Below are positions 29,052-39,987 of a stretch of 64,000 nucleotides of DNA, in pieces; within the stretch, counting starts at the first letter, position 1; every line of letters begins with the position of its first letter. The position numbers were made by a program, and so were the translations under genes. The DNA comes from Brienomyrus brachyistius (lineage: Eukaryota > Chordata > Actinopteri > Osteoglossiformes > Mormyridae): the NCBI RefSeq assembly GCF_023856365.1, contig NC_064554.1:10827801-10891800 (forward strand), written 5' to 3'. The notes under the pieces are model-generated. The model made no database searches. It was not told the DNA's origin and worked only from the letters and a program-made list of their open reading frames with translations.

Positions 29052-29369
29052 GTTGCTAGTCCAACACTGGATGCCCGGAACAGTCCAGTCTAGGATGTGT
29101 GTGGTTCCCCCAATGATACTAGACCAGGCCTCCCAGGCGACTGCTGAGGAAGAACTGGCCCCTCTTCAGTGCCTCCTCTCTGTCCTGCTGCGTGGACAGG
29201 GCCTGGCAGCGGCGGAACTCGCGGGACACGGCACGCCTGTAGTAGTTGCGGTCCGTGTACTGAAGGTGGCGTCCCGCCCGGAGCAGTGCTCTGTACAGCT
29301 CCAACACCGCAGTTCGCGACCAGCCGCCCATCAGGCACCATGCGCAGAGGGACACTCAGTCAACTGTAA
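29052..29369 (-). promoter_or_regulatory. mief1 leader exon 2
   Basis: Bounded by acceptor TTTCTGCACAG just before 29369 and donor CAACAG/GTGTGT at 29052. It carries the microprotein ORF and about 65 nt after its stop, and then splices to 28577. The microprotein and MiD51 are therefore encoded on one bicistronic mRNA. Confidence 0.75.
29119..29331 (-). CDS. MIEF1 microprotein (altMiD51-like, LYR motif), in the mief1 leader
   Basis: A 70-codon ORF in the exon upstream of the mief1 coding exons, on the same transcript strand. It begins MGGWSRTAVLELYRALLRAG and ends FFLSSRLGGLV. The human MIEF1 microprotein is also 70 residues and shares the WSReAVL-LYRALLR core, so this is the fish orthologue. 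LYR-motif proteins act in the mitochondrial matrix with the acyl carrier protein; the human one is linked to mitoribosome assembly and translation. The LYR triplet is intact. An out-of-frame ATG lies 10 nt upstream (29341), and both ATGs have weak contexts (C at -3, G at +4). An in-frame TGA just upstream in the same exon fixes the start within this exon. Confidence 0.9.
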   Translation of the reverse strand: MGGWSRTAVLELYRALLRAGRHLQYTDRNYYRRAVSREFRRCQALSTQQDREEALKRGQFFLSSRLGGLV

Positions 29370-30003
29370 CTGTGCAGAAAGACAAGGATCCAGAGTCCAA
29401 TATATTGACACACTCCAGTAACCATGCACACGAGGAAGACACAAGAGCTGGTAATAACACACGTCAATTTAACACATACCTGAAAGATGAAAGCTACAAT
29501 TTAACTAATCTATAACTTCTAAAGGGTGAGACATTTTTCAATTTCGTTAGACGTCTTAGACAAGATGGTTACAGACACTCAGCAAATACTACATGTGATG
29601 CCCTCTGCTTAACTACAAAGCAAAAATCTTAAGCATACCAAAACGTAAGGCAAGGCATATTTACAACTAATATAAGCGCTTCAACATTAACACGGAGAAA
29701 CAGTAAAATCTTAATGCCAGATTCGGAGTAAGGGTTTTTATATGTTAATTCACGGCGACTGCTACTACAGTGAGCCTTCAACCAAATTAAAAACAAAATT
29801 ATGTTGCACATAAAAAACAAAAAACGGTAATAAGCAAAAAAAAGGGTATCTCACGAAACAGCACTTCGAATTAAGAAAGGACGGAAATGTGAAACAGCAT
29901 GTTCATTGACCTTAAGTAAAATCACACAACTGTATAAACAAACACACAGTGACATGAGAAATGAAAACACCACATGCACCTTGAGCAAGATACACAAACT
30001 CAC

Positions 30004-30130
30004 CTTTTGACTTAAAGCAGAGTGAGAAAGGCTGTTTTAATCAAACAAAACAGCTTTCTCTAGTTTCATCGGTCAAGAAACTCGCACCGGAACACGATGG
30101 CCACCTCACGACCCCCCGATGAAGTACTTC
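30004..30130 (-). promoter_or_regulatory. mief1 first (non-coding) exon and promoter region
   Basis: A G+C-rich patch on the minus strand runs into donor AAAAG/GTGAGT at 30004. It contains a short upstream ATG ORF of 10 codons (ATGAAACTAGAG...). The palindromic CTTCCGG/CCGGAAG at about 30127-30135 resembles an ETS-type site, common in housekeeping promoters. The exact cap site is not known. Confidence 0.5.
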
Positions 30131-30135
30131 CGGGG

Positions 30136-33100
30136 TGCCGGCAAAGGAAAAAAAGATTATTTTAAATACCGTATTTCATTATATAGAGTTGAACACAGAT
30201 ACAATTGTTAAACTAACGGGATCGTATTTTTTTTTTTTTTTATAAAAAAATGATCCTTAGTGGTAGAACCTCTATTATGAAACAAGTAACTTTGAAATAA
30301 CTCATTACCAGGGTGAGCCTCATGGCGAATTATGATGGACATTTCGATCAAAATGCAATTTTTACACGGGCATGGTATTTAAAAACGTATTCTCTATTAA
30401 AACGTTTGTCCGGGTACGGCCCATTACTCATTAGTATTATTTTATTGTCATTTAAAACATTTCGTCTCCCTTCTCTTTAAAAAAGAAAATGATTATAATA
30501 TTGTAAAATGCGTTATCTTCTTACCTCCTCAATTTTAAGCCAACTGACGCCACTGTGTTGTCTCAACGAAGTTGGACACGAATGAAAAGCTCAATGCTTG
30601 TTTTAGATTGTCTAAACCTGACGACTTCTAAGATTAATCTTTATATTAATTGTGGTGTATGCCGCTTTAAATCACTTTTTTATGCTACTAGATGTCATGT
30701 GCTTTCTCATGCACTTAACTAGCCCTAACCGACGTAATCTGAAGAGTTTTTATTGAAAAGAAAGCCGTACACAGGAAACCTACTTTCAGAACTGTGCACA
30801 TATTTGCTTCATTCAGGTTAGGTGGGGCAGAAAAACATAGATTCCATGAATTTCTTCAGTTCTTCAGTAGAAGTGCGTGACAGATAAGATTAGTAAGCAA
30901 AGCAAATCACCTGACTGTCCATCCATATTTCCACCATACGCCTCCTTTTTCTCACAGTGCGCTTTTGAAGATGTTCTTGCATTTATGACCTTTGTTCAAA
31001 ATGCATTAAATCTTGAACTAATAGAATCAAAGTTCATTATACCTATCCTCTTGTACATAAAAAGCGCAGAGGACAGGCAGCCAGTTGCAGAGGGCTCAGA
31101 ATCTTCCTATATACATTGCAAACATGGAGTCCACCATCTATTACTGTAGTTGGCATTATACAACAGATGGACACAGGTTTCTTCCTTGGGCTACTCACCA
31201 CACATAACTGCACTTGTTATTGTTATGGTATTTTTTCCATATCAGTAGGTGGGGTGTCCAAAATCACATTTCTTCAGGGCCACTGCAGGGCTCACTGTTA
31301 TTTGTCCTTGTTTGTTCCATATTTCCATTGTTCCTGGTGTTTTCCACATATTGCTACATTCTGCTTGGTTCCCCAACAAAACTGAGACCCCCAACTAATC
31401 TCAGACCCAAACGTCATTTTCTTTCTCTAACTGAAGCCACTGAAAAGGCAACAACAAAAAAACTCCATTGTGAAATTCCCTTCTGCTGAGGGTTTTACAG
31501 CATAAATAATAAACAGTTACGTAATTATATTTGGGCAAGACAGTATGATAAAGCCTCCTATAAATGTCATATAAGAGGAAAACAACATTACAATTGATAG
31601 CAAATGAACGAAATCAATATAAAATCCGCGTGAACAGTTTTAAAATAGGAAAACGTCACGTTATTCATTGACAGGGCTCTGTCATGGGAATCTGCATCAC
31701 ACTTAGCCTCTGTGCGGGAAATTAAATTCCATAATTGGAATCAGTGTGTCCATATTAGGGCCCAGCTCTGTTTTACTTGGCATAGGGAACCCCATTGTAC
31801 TAAACTCTCCTTACATTCCAGACCCTCTTCATATCTCCGAGCCTTTTCTACCCGGAGGTAAGTCCATCTTACAGAAATTACTATATGTATTATGGAATAT
31901 GATGAATATTCTGTTTGTGTATTTTGATGTATGTGACATCGGGTGCATATGTTAGTTTAGGGTGAGTCCAGACGTACCACCCAGAGGTAAGCTGTGCATA
32001 CATTAAAGAGATTGTTATACCTGTAATTAGTATCACTGACTGGAACCAAACCAGATCACAAGATTTTTTATAAATGATCTATCTACATCCAGTGCAAAAA
32101 GCAGTATTATAAATAATCAGAATTCAATGAGCATGATATAATGATATATTTTTGGAGTACTTTTAGTTCTCTCTGACAGTGTTAACTGTGATTTACAGCT
32201 ACAATTCCTATTGTGGAAGACAACGTTTAGCTGTGTGTTCTGACATGTAAATTGGAAAAAAAAGGTTTCTGAGACAGTGTAATCCCTATAGCTTCTTTTA
32301 AATCCAGGCTTTAATTATGTCTACAAACCAATTACAGCTTACAATTACAATTACAGAGGTTTTGTATGTATGCAGTTTATAAAGTTTCAAAACTCTATAT
32401 TGATTGTAGTGTCATGGTTTCGGGCACAAATTAAAATATGTTCATTGGCCATTTTGTTAGGTACCCCTACAAAGACCCACTTAAATCAGGCACTGTTGCT
32501 CCTCTAATGCTGTAACTTCAGTAACTAAACATCTTGAAGCGGTTTGTGTGCTGTATGTGATACAATCACAGCTGATCATAGGAGCAGGCTTCCATAAAAA
32601 AGCTGATGTACCTAATAAACTGGCCACTGAGTTTAACATTTTAAAAAATAATAATAGAGCCAGATTCATTTATTTTACCTACAAATCTATCTCTGTAAGT
32701 AACTCAGGAGTGATATCCAGGACTGCTTAGCTCACATACCTTATTTTATCTATTTATTATTGTCAGAAATAACTCAAAGTTATGACAAGCATGCATACAT
32801 GTATACACTAGCAAACCTACTCAAGCACTTGAACATTAATGAAATTAATGTAAACGTAATTTATTTAATTGTAAGATTATAAACTTTTAAACTTTTTTGT
32901 TATATTTTAAAGTGGGTTACATTGACGAGTTATTGTGTGTTTGTAATGGGTTCTGGGGAAAACATCAGCATTTATGCAATGAACAGCATCAGAAATTTTG
33001 TTACATAAAATTAGTTTTGTATAAGGAGACATTTTAAATTCTCACATTCCTAATGAAAGACTTAGTAAATTATTGAGCCAAGCCAAGCTAAATTTCTTGC

Positions 33101-33747
33101 AAAGCTAGTAGTCATTACTGGGAGAAAAATCTAATTATGAAACTCAATTACACAGCATGGGGTATGTATCCGTGGCGACCAGAAACAGAAATGTCACAAG
33201 AGAAAATTTATAGAAATGTCCAAAGAAAAATATATAAAAAGTGAAAACGTAGGACAGACATAGAGAGTAGAAATGAGTAACAGAATCTGAGTAATGAGTA
33301 ATTATATATTTATAGGTTTTGACCTTGGCAGCACTGAATTAAATGTATGTGATTACAGTGGCTCAGAATACTGACTGAGGATACTTCCTCCCCAGTGATA
33401 CTTCCTCAGCAGTACGCTGAGTACCTTCTCACCTTCCTCCTGGTGTGGCCATCTATAAGGTTTTCTTGTTAAAATACCTCACAGTTTGAAATAAACTGGC
33501 AGCCACTGTTACTATGGTGATCACCTGCTGCCCAGTGAAGCTGCTAGGTTTGGTCGGGCAGCTGTGCTAAGATCTGTCTGCTATCAGGGAGGCTGACGGG
33601 AGCTGAAAGCTCCGGGCATTTTAGACCTTACCCTCCCTGGCACCTACAAGCCTCCTACAAGCCTCTAAAATGCACAAATAATTATAATAAAAATACCAAT
33701 AATTATAATATTGACTAATTCTTGGATTCTGTAGTCATAGGTCATTC
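30136..33747. other. Intergenic, AT-rich, between mief1 and the multi-enzyme gene
   Basis: About 3.6 kb without a recognisable exon. It contains one short Tc1-like non-autonomous element (32433-32640) and A/T runs such as the T14 near 30228. The promoter of the multi-enzyme gene should lie at its right end but has no clear TATA box. Confidence 0.4.
32433..32640. mobile_element. Short non-autonomous Tc1-like element
   Basis: The ends are imperfect inverted repeats: TTGGCCATTTTGTTAGGTAC on the left and GTACCTAATAAACTGGCCAC on the right. I recognise these as the ends of a common fish Tc1/mariner-type family (CCTAATAAAGTGGCC text). At about 200 bp it is an internally deleted copy. Confidence 0.7.
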
Positions 33748-36700
33748 ATGGAAATGAAGCTGCTTGACTTCCCCATTCCCAAGCTGGAGGTCACCCTGGG
33801 CGAGGCCAGCCGTGTGCTGCAGCTCACCCTGGATCCCCAGCAGTACTCAGACTATGAGAGTACCCTGTCCCACCAGAAGGGGGTGCTTCAAGACATGCAT
33901 GCCCAATTGGCTGCCACTGCGTCCAGACACGAGAACTGGGTGACCGACCAGTTCAAGTGCCGTCTGCTCTCTTGCCGTGAACCTCTGCCCACCTCCACCG
34001 CCGTCCCTGCTGTCCTGGCCCCCTCCAGATCTCAGCGGACCGGCGTCCCAGCTGAGCGCGCAGCAGCTCTACTCTGGGCGGTGGCCAGGCTCTGCACTGA
34101 GCCGCAGCTGGTGGAGGGTGAAGCTCCCACAGAGAGGACACAGCAGTCGGAGATCTTCTCCGCCAGCCGCCTCCCTGGTAAAAGTCTGGACCAGATTCAG
34201 GTGAGCTTCATGCCTAAATATTACTTCCAGACTGATTAGGAATGCTCACCCCATGTCCTGAAAATGAAAATGCAGCTTCTCGCTCACATACTGAAGCCCC
34301 TAAAGCCCATTTCAGACAACGCTTTATACTTGAAGGCTACGTTTGGAATTTCCCGTACTGGATATTTTCTGTGAAGTATTTCACCGTTGCCTGCATATAT
34401 GGCAGCAGAGCTCCACCCAAAATCCTTAATCATGATCCAATCGGCTGTCCTTTACTCTCCGCCTATCTGGGTTTTCTCCAGGTTTTCCCGGACAGCCTTC
34501 ATGCCATCTTGATCTGCCATGGAGGGATATTCCCAGTGCAGATCCTGTGTCGTCCGAATCCTGGGGTGCCCCCATACCCGCTACCTTTCCTCGACATCTA
34601 CAGCCAGGTGGCAGAGGCCGCCAATTGGCCCCAAGCAGCTGAGGAACAGGACCCTGCCATCATCTGTGGCTTCTCCACCCTCCCACGCCAGGACTGGCAT
34701 GCCCTGAGGCAGCGCATCCTAGACAGCGGGGGAGAAGCGGCCGTCTCGCTTGAGCTGATGGAAAGCGCCGTGGTGGCCCTGACTCTGGACAATTCTCCAC
34801 CTCCACCTGGTCTGGCTGAAACCCTCAACAAACTGAGACTTGGGAGAGATGATGGACGTTGCCTGCGATACTATGACAAGGTAATGGAAGGTCTTTATGG
34901 GATGCTTTTGACATGTGGTGACCAAAAGGGAAAAAAGCTCCAGTGAGACAACATGGAATAACGACTAAATCATACTTTATGGAGGGTGAAGTAACTTATG
35001 ATTTTAGAATTTGCCTTTTAATTAAAACAAGCAGAAGATGACCGAATAGAACCTATGTAGTGTAGAATAGCTGGTCTGAGCAATGAGAGTGGTGTCTATT
35101 TCTGATGAGTATCGTGTTTCTCACAGGTGATGAATATAGTGGTTTTCCAGGACAGCACGGCAGGTGTGGTGTTTGAGCACAGTGCCGTGGATGGCATGGT
35201 CGCCAGCTTGGTGACAGAGAGCGTGTGGCACCTCTCTGAGTCACTTCAATTAAGCCAACTTCTGCCGGAGGCTGGACTCAGCCCTCAGAACATCTTGAGT
35301 ACCAGCAATTCCTTATCTCTTCATCCACTGTCCTTCCCGCTACAGGCCATAAGGCAGCAAAGCACCCCCACCCCCCAATCACTTCTTCAGGCTTCCCATC
35401 CTATCATGACATTTGAGGTTCCATCTTATCCAGATATCTTCAGCACCCTGAGAGCTCACAGGGCCTTGTTCGATGCATGGGTCAATTTCTCCTTACAACT
35501 TGCCCTTTGGCAGACTCTCAGGGATTCTGCTAAGAGACACATCCTGGTCACACCCACCCATATGCGTCACTATAAGCATGGCCGCTGTGATCCCACATTC
35601 ACTTCAACTGTGCAGTCCCACCAGCTACTGAAGGTCTTAATGTCCTGCACTGGGCCCAGCAACACCCTTCAGCACACCAAAGACCTCTTGTGTCTCTTTC
35701 ATCAAGCATTCCAGGAGCACAAGCACCTCATCAAAAACACAAAAAGTGGTCAGGGTGTAGGTCCTCACTTGGCTGCCCTACGCTTACCTTTATCCCAGGA
35801 CAACCCTCTTAAAAAGTTTCTAGATCCCTTTGGCTGTCCTTCAGTCTACCTCACAGGCAAAGATTTGATGGAAGGGGTGGAGTGCGCCGTGGGGAATGTG
35901 TATGCGCAGGACCAGCTGGCTGTCACCTACCTTGGAAGAAGAGACCGAGTTCGCATGGTCCTTAATGGGAAAGGTAGTTTTGCTAATGTTTTGGACCAAC
36001 TTCAGGAGAACCTTAAAAACACTCTTAAACTGATGATGCTGTTGGCTCTGAGGTACGCTATCGCAGCTCAAATGGGGGCACTGGAATGCTGGTTGCATGA
36101 TCAAGATGATATGACAGAGAAGGAAAATCCAGTCACTGAAGCAGGAGGTTTCAATCAGCAGAAAGCTTCTTCTGGTTTGACTGCAGATATGAAATCAGAT
36201 TTCACTCTGCTGATCCATGGTGGGGCTGGGGAGGACATGACACTGAAGCAGAATGAGATAAATATGATTGAGTTCTCACTGCAGTCAGCCCTAATGCTGG
36301 GGGCACGAGAGTTAGGAGGTGGAGGCAGCAGCCTCAATGCAGTTGAGAGATGCGTGTCTGCACTTGAGGACTGCTTCTTGTTCAATGCCGGCAAAGGTTC
36401 AGTGTTCAACAGGGAAGGGAGGAACGAAATGGAGGCAACTATCGTAGATGGCAGCGAACTGAATTCTGGGTCTGTGGCTTGTGTGAAAACAGTGAAAAAC
36501 CCAGTCAAAGCAGCAAGGAAGGTCATGGAGAAGAGCCCCCATGGACTCCTGGTTGGAGATGGTGCCGAAGCATTCCTGCAGTGCCTGGATGACAAGGAGA
36601 AGCCAATGGGAGCTGAGTACTTTCACACTGATGTGCGGCACAAGGAGCTGAAGATGAAACTCATGGATAGAGGTACCTCAAGAAGCAACCACCCACAAAC

Positions 36701-39035
36701 AGTAGGAGCCGTCGCTTTGGATCGGCATGGGAAGCTGGCTGCAGCAACGTCCACCGGCGGGTTAGTGGGAAAGTGCGCAGGACGAGTTGGAGACACGGCA
36801 GTGGTGGGTGCTGGGATTTTTGCTGATGCGAAGTTGGCAGTGACCTGCTCTGGAGATGGGGATGTGTTTCTGAGAAGGACGGTTGCACACAAAGTAGCTA
36901 GTCTCTACCACCACAAAGGCCATAGTCTCCAGGAAGCCTGTAAGGAGGTGATTTCTGAACACCTGAAGGGGTCTTGTGCAGGAATAATAGCTGTTGATGC
37001 TTGTGGTGACACTGCGATTGAATGTAATGCAGGGGTGATGTTTGTTGGATCAATAATACGGGGCACCGCATGTGCTCAAGTCATAAGACCCTTAAAAACT
37101 TATTCTAATGTAATTTGGGAGACAGATAAACTAGTAGCCTACTTACACTCTGAGCCATGGACTCCAGGAGCAACAATACTTACTCAAAAGAACCCAAACA
37201 TGCCCAACAGTATCTTTCATCTTCCAGAGCAAGAGTTCCTAGAGCTCCTTCTAGGGGCGAAGACGGTCGCCAATCTTCTCTGTGAACAACTAGAGGTACA
37301 GCATTGTGCTCTAGTGTTCAAGCCACAACCGGAGCGAGCAGCTCACATCCGACTGTTGCCACTGCATGGACTGGAACCAAACTGGAAGCCTCACCTTGCT
37401 GAAGAAATGAACTTCCAGTATTATGACCCTGGTTACTGTACTTCTAAGAATGGTCCACTTTGTGAGGATGCAGAACTAAAAAAAGTCCAAGCTAAAATTA
37501 GATCATACCTTTCGACACCTGATACACCACCTAGCTATAAATTTCTTGGAGACCCTTCCCACGATAACCTCTTTTCCCGCATAGTGCGTGGGGAGGAGAA
37601 ACAGTGGAGAGTGTGGGAAAGCAGTGAGCATGTGGCTTTCCTCACACCATTTCCCAGTGCTCCAGGTTTTACCGTTCTTGTGCCACGTCGCCCACTACCA
37701 AGCAATATCTTTTGCTTGGAGGAAGACGACTACAAGGCTTTGGTCCTGGCCTCCCGTGAAGTAGCCCATCTGCTGAAAAAGGCAATGGGTGCCCATGGGG
37801 TGGCGCTAATCTTTGAAGGCTATGAGATTGATTACGCCCATGCAAAATTGATTCCATTGCTTTCACCGCCTGAAAATTTTCATTTAAGCAGCATCCCCCA
37901 GTTTTGTTCAACCTACCAGGGGTATGTGACATCTGCCGATGGCCCACTGGCTACTCCTGATAGTCTGAAAGAGATCCAATCAAAAGTCACACGCTGCAAA
38001 CCACCTCAATCTTGGAAGGACCCTGAAAAACACGCTGATCTAGCTGTCAGAAGCCAGTGGTACCGCCAGCTCTTTAAAATCCAGGATACTCTTTTTCATT
38101 CTACTGTGGAGTTTTTTCACAACATCTGCAGGTATGCATACGCTCTGACTCCCATCACTACTGACACCATCTCCTCACCCATGGGCCTCGGATCTGACTC
38201 TGAGCCAGTTCATGTAAACATGCTTGGGCAGGATGTCTACTTAGCAGACTCCATGCAGTTCATCCTTGAGTATTTCCTGCGCTTTCAGGAAGGCCTGCGA
38301 GGTACCTATTACGTGTCACCCAGTTTCCGTGGGGAAGATCCTGACGCTACACACCTGAACCAGTTCTATCATGTGGAATGTGAGCTTCCGGGAGACATGG
38401 AAATGGCTATGCATGTAGCTGAAAACTATGTAGCCCACCTCACACACACAATGCTGAAAAAACACTCTGACATTATCTTGGTGTGTGCCGGGACCCTCTT
38501 CCATGCTCAGAGTCTGCTGAAGAGTTTAGATGGACAGGAACGCCTACCAAGGGTCACACTGGAGCAGGCCTTGCCTATGATGCCATCTGAGGATTGTTTT
38601 GAATGGGTGCAGGATGGACAACCCCAGTATGGGAAGAAACTGACGCGTAAAGGGGAGCAAGTCCTGATCAGGAGGTATGGGGGAGCGGTTTGGCTGACGG
38701 AAATGGACCACCTCGGGGTGCCTTTCTACCAGGCGTATGTCGAGGGATCGGGGAAGCAAAAAGCCAAAGCAGCAGACCTTCTCCTGGGTCTGGGAGAGAC
38801 CATCGGCCTGGGGGAGAGGCACTCCACCCCTGAGATGGTGCAAGAGGCCTTGAGGCACCATGCAGTGCCAGAAGAATCTTACAAATGGTACATTCAGATG
38901 CGTCAGATGAAGGCCCTACTCAGCAGTGGCTGGGGCATGGGCACCGAGCGATACCTGTGCTGGCTGCTCCAGCACGATGACGTCAGAGACATGCACATCA
39001 TACCTCGTCTGAAGGCCAAGAAGTACATGCCGTGA
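33748..39035 (+). CDS. Multi-enzyme fusion: carnitine/choline acyltransferase, asparaginase, two HIT-like, AsnRS-like domains
   Basis: Three exons (33748-34200, 34482-34880, 35127-39035), all joined in phase 0, encode 1,586 residues; I do not recognise a named gene. Residues 1 to about 610 are a carnitine/choline O-acyltransferase: opening FPIPKLEVTLGEASRVLQLT, NWVTDQF, and the catalytic His302 in FEHSAVDGM. The STS motif position appears changed. From about 642 to 935 is an isoaspartyl peptidase/asparaginase: LLIHGGAGED, FNAGKGSVFN, and the nucleophile-type Thr809 in PQTVGAVALD then ATSTGG. From about 946 to 1250 are two HIT-like modules, each with an HxK-type or eroded triad (AAHIRLLPLHG, YAHAKLIPLL). 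From about 1262 to the end is a class II synthetase core with motif 2 (FRGEDPDATHLNQFYHVECE) and motif 3 (GWGMGTERYLCWLL), closest to asparaginyl-tRNA synthetase. No signal peptide or membrane span is apparent, so a cytosolic role is likely. The start ATG could be preceded by an unseen exon. Confidence 0.85.
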
Positions 39036-39061
39036 AATGCTAAGTGCCCGACTCTTTCTGT

Positions 39062-39067
39062 ATTAAA
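39062..39067 (+). terminator. Possible polyadenylation signal (ATTAAA) of the multi-enzyme gene
   Basis: The variant hexamer ATTAAA lies 27 nt after the stop codon. A canonical AATAAA occurs at about 39447. Either may be used. Confidence 0.35.
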
Positions 39068-39617
39068 AGGTTTAGACTTTAAGATCCTAAAGAAAGTAAA
39101 ACCTGGCTGACAGTATAAATGTCAGACTCTTTAAAAAAGTACTCAAGTCAAGTAAGGTATCATTTATATCCATCAATGATGAAGAACCCCTGAACTAATT
39201 AAGCAGGAATTAAACAGTCAGATCCACCCACTTTACACACAACTGAAAACTAAACCCAACTGCATAATGTCCATTTCTATCAGCGTTCAAATGTCATGAA
39301 CAACATGTGGTGAAATGAGGCCACGGATACAAACAGTTGGAGTTCAGCTAGTTTGATTCACATTAACAGCAGTTCTTATGTAATTGCGTGTGTTAGTCTA
39401 ACTCAATCAATACAGCTGCTCCTTCTAACGTTGACAATGATTATTAATAAACAAACATTTACAGGACACCATCTGCATTTATTTGGTTTTTATTTACTTA
39501 TATTCCATATATAATATTTTTCTGAAGGATACTCAACTGAACTATTCCATCAGTTTGGCTCAGGAACCTGGAAATTCAGTAAATCATTTTGACCTTTTCA
39601 TTAATATAGGTAAGTAG

Positions 39618-39987
39618 GGAGCAACTAAAGTCACATAAGGTGATTATTTTTATCTTGTGCGCACAAGTTAATTTACTATATATTCATGGTACCACGAAAT
39701 GGCATTTCGTCTTTTGCCGAGTCACGAAAAGCACTACAAAAAGTTTGATTTCGTCATTAAATAATGATTTTTTTTTTGTGGTACAGAATGTATTTTGTGC
39801 ACGAAAATGAGTTTTACACTTGAATGATATTCTAATGTGAAAATGAATCTTGATTAGCTGAATTCTGTCCGTTATATGGTCTCTGTGTGCATCTAAAGTC
39901 CGTAGAGACGGACACGAATTTATAGTAAATTATCTTGTGTGCACAAGATTAAAAAATCACCTTGTGGGGCTTTAGGGACTCCATAGG
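39618..39987. mobile_element. MITE-like element with long inverted repeats
   Basis: The left arm (39618-39690: CAACTAAAGTCACATAAGG, TCTTGTGCGCACAAG, TTAATTTACTATA) reappears inverted at the right (39920-39987: CTAAAGCCCCACAAGG, TCTTGTGCACACAAG, ATAATTTACTATA, read on the minus strand). That is about 70 nt of inverted repeat around a core rich in short TTTCGT repeats. There is no coding capacity. The class is unknown to me. Confidence 0.7.

Noticed and set aside
29035..29421. 128-codon plus-strand ORF
   Set aside because: Antisense to the MIEF1 microprotein exon, which has clear homology.
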